Part shown: positions 13,420 to 13,520 of the stretch, piece after piece
Layout: every line of letters begins with the position of its first letter
How positions within the stretch are numbered: position 1 is the first letter of the stretch
From: JL08 sp965363755
GTDB taxonomy: Bacteria > Pseudomonadota > Alphaproteobacteria > Rhodobacterales > Rhodobacteraceae
Length of the DNA: 13,520 nucleotides
NCBI GenBank assembly: GCA_965363755.1
Contig: CBDTVL010000095.1
Span: 1-13,520 of the forward strand
Direction of reading: 5' to 3'
Notes under the pieces: generated by a model
The model's database searches: none
Seen by the model: the letters and a program-made list of their open reading frames with translations, nothing else
Told to the model about the DNA's origin: nothing
Made by a program: the position numbers and the translations under genes

Positions 13420-13520
13420 CCCCAGCGCCAGTCGCCGGGTGCCAAGCCGTCCAGCGACCAATCCCCGATACTGTAGCGGATCAGACGTAACGTGGGATGG
13501 CCAAGCGCGGCGGTCATGCG
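13416..13520 (-). CDS. rRNA pseudouridine synthase, C-terminal end (partial)
   Basis: The last 34 codons of a gene entering from the right edge read RMTAALGHPTLRLIRYSIGDW and end LAPGDWRWG before TAA (13418-13416). This is the C-terminal strand-turn of RsuA/RluB/RluE-type pseudouridine synthases, where R(R)M-x-A-x-x-G-x-P-x-x-x-L-x-R is conserved. These enzymes isomerise specific uridines in rRNA. The DWxLDGLxPGxWR ending favours the RluE-like group, but the catalytic part is outside the window. The stop shares TTAA with the convergent MmcQ/YjbR gene. Confidence 0.85.
   Translation of the reverse strand, partial: RMTAALGHPTLRLIRYSIGDWSLDGLAPGDWRWG

Overview
The window looks like chromosome of an alphaproteobacterium of the Rhodobacterales (roseobacter-like). 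The evidence is the dctB-dctD/dctPQM arrangement with a long DctQ, a TpiA starting MRRKMAAGNWKMNG, the SufT and IscA-type Fe-S proteins, and moderately high GC with short intergenic gaps. No database search was possible, so the placement rests on recognising protein families.

Left part (1-3383) is a decayed, mobile-element-rich stretch. A minus-strand sulfatase gene is cut after about 128 codons by what looks like the end of an IS3-family element. It is followed by the C-terminal remnant of an IS66 transposase with a nonsense codon, a PACE-type efflux gene broken by one missing base, an intact six-blade kelch protein gene (minus), and a second IS66 transposase remnant with two frameshifts and two stops. 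Only the kelch gene appears functional here.

Middle part (3384-11102) starts with a class-I bacterial cytochrome P450 (minus), head to head with dctB and separated from it by only 52 bp. The plus strand then carries a complete C4-dicarboxylate sensing and uptake module. DctB (membrane histidine kinase) and DctD (response regulator) overlap by 4 bp. Two tandem dyad operators lie just after dctD, and dctP-dctQ-dctM (TRAP transporter) follow, with a strong hairpin between dctP and dctQ and a terminator after dctM. The expected logic is that DctB senses external succinate, malate or fumarate and phosphorylates DctD, which binds the TGTGCGG dyads and switches on dctPQM. DctD is atypical: it lacks the GAFTGA loop and the Walker A lysine, and I found no -24/-12 promoter, so it probably does not act as a classical sigma-54 activator.

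Right part (11142-13520) is housekeeping: tpiA, an IscA/SufA-type Fe-S carrier and sufT, all on the minus strand. I could assign a promoter to sufT and to the carrier, and a Rho-independent terminator between them. Then come a plus-strand MmcQ/YjbR-family gene and, overlapping its stop codon tail to tail, the 3' end of a minus-strand pseudouridine synthase gene.

No CRISPR, rRNA, tRNA or phage region was seen. The most notable point is the combination of a degenerate DctD with well-formed DctD-type operators and a sigma-54-less dctP upstream region. I did not find evidence for a wholly new multi-gene system.
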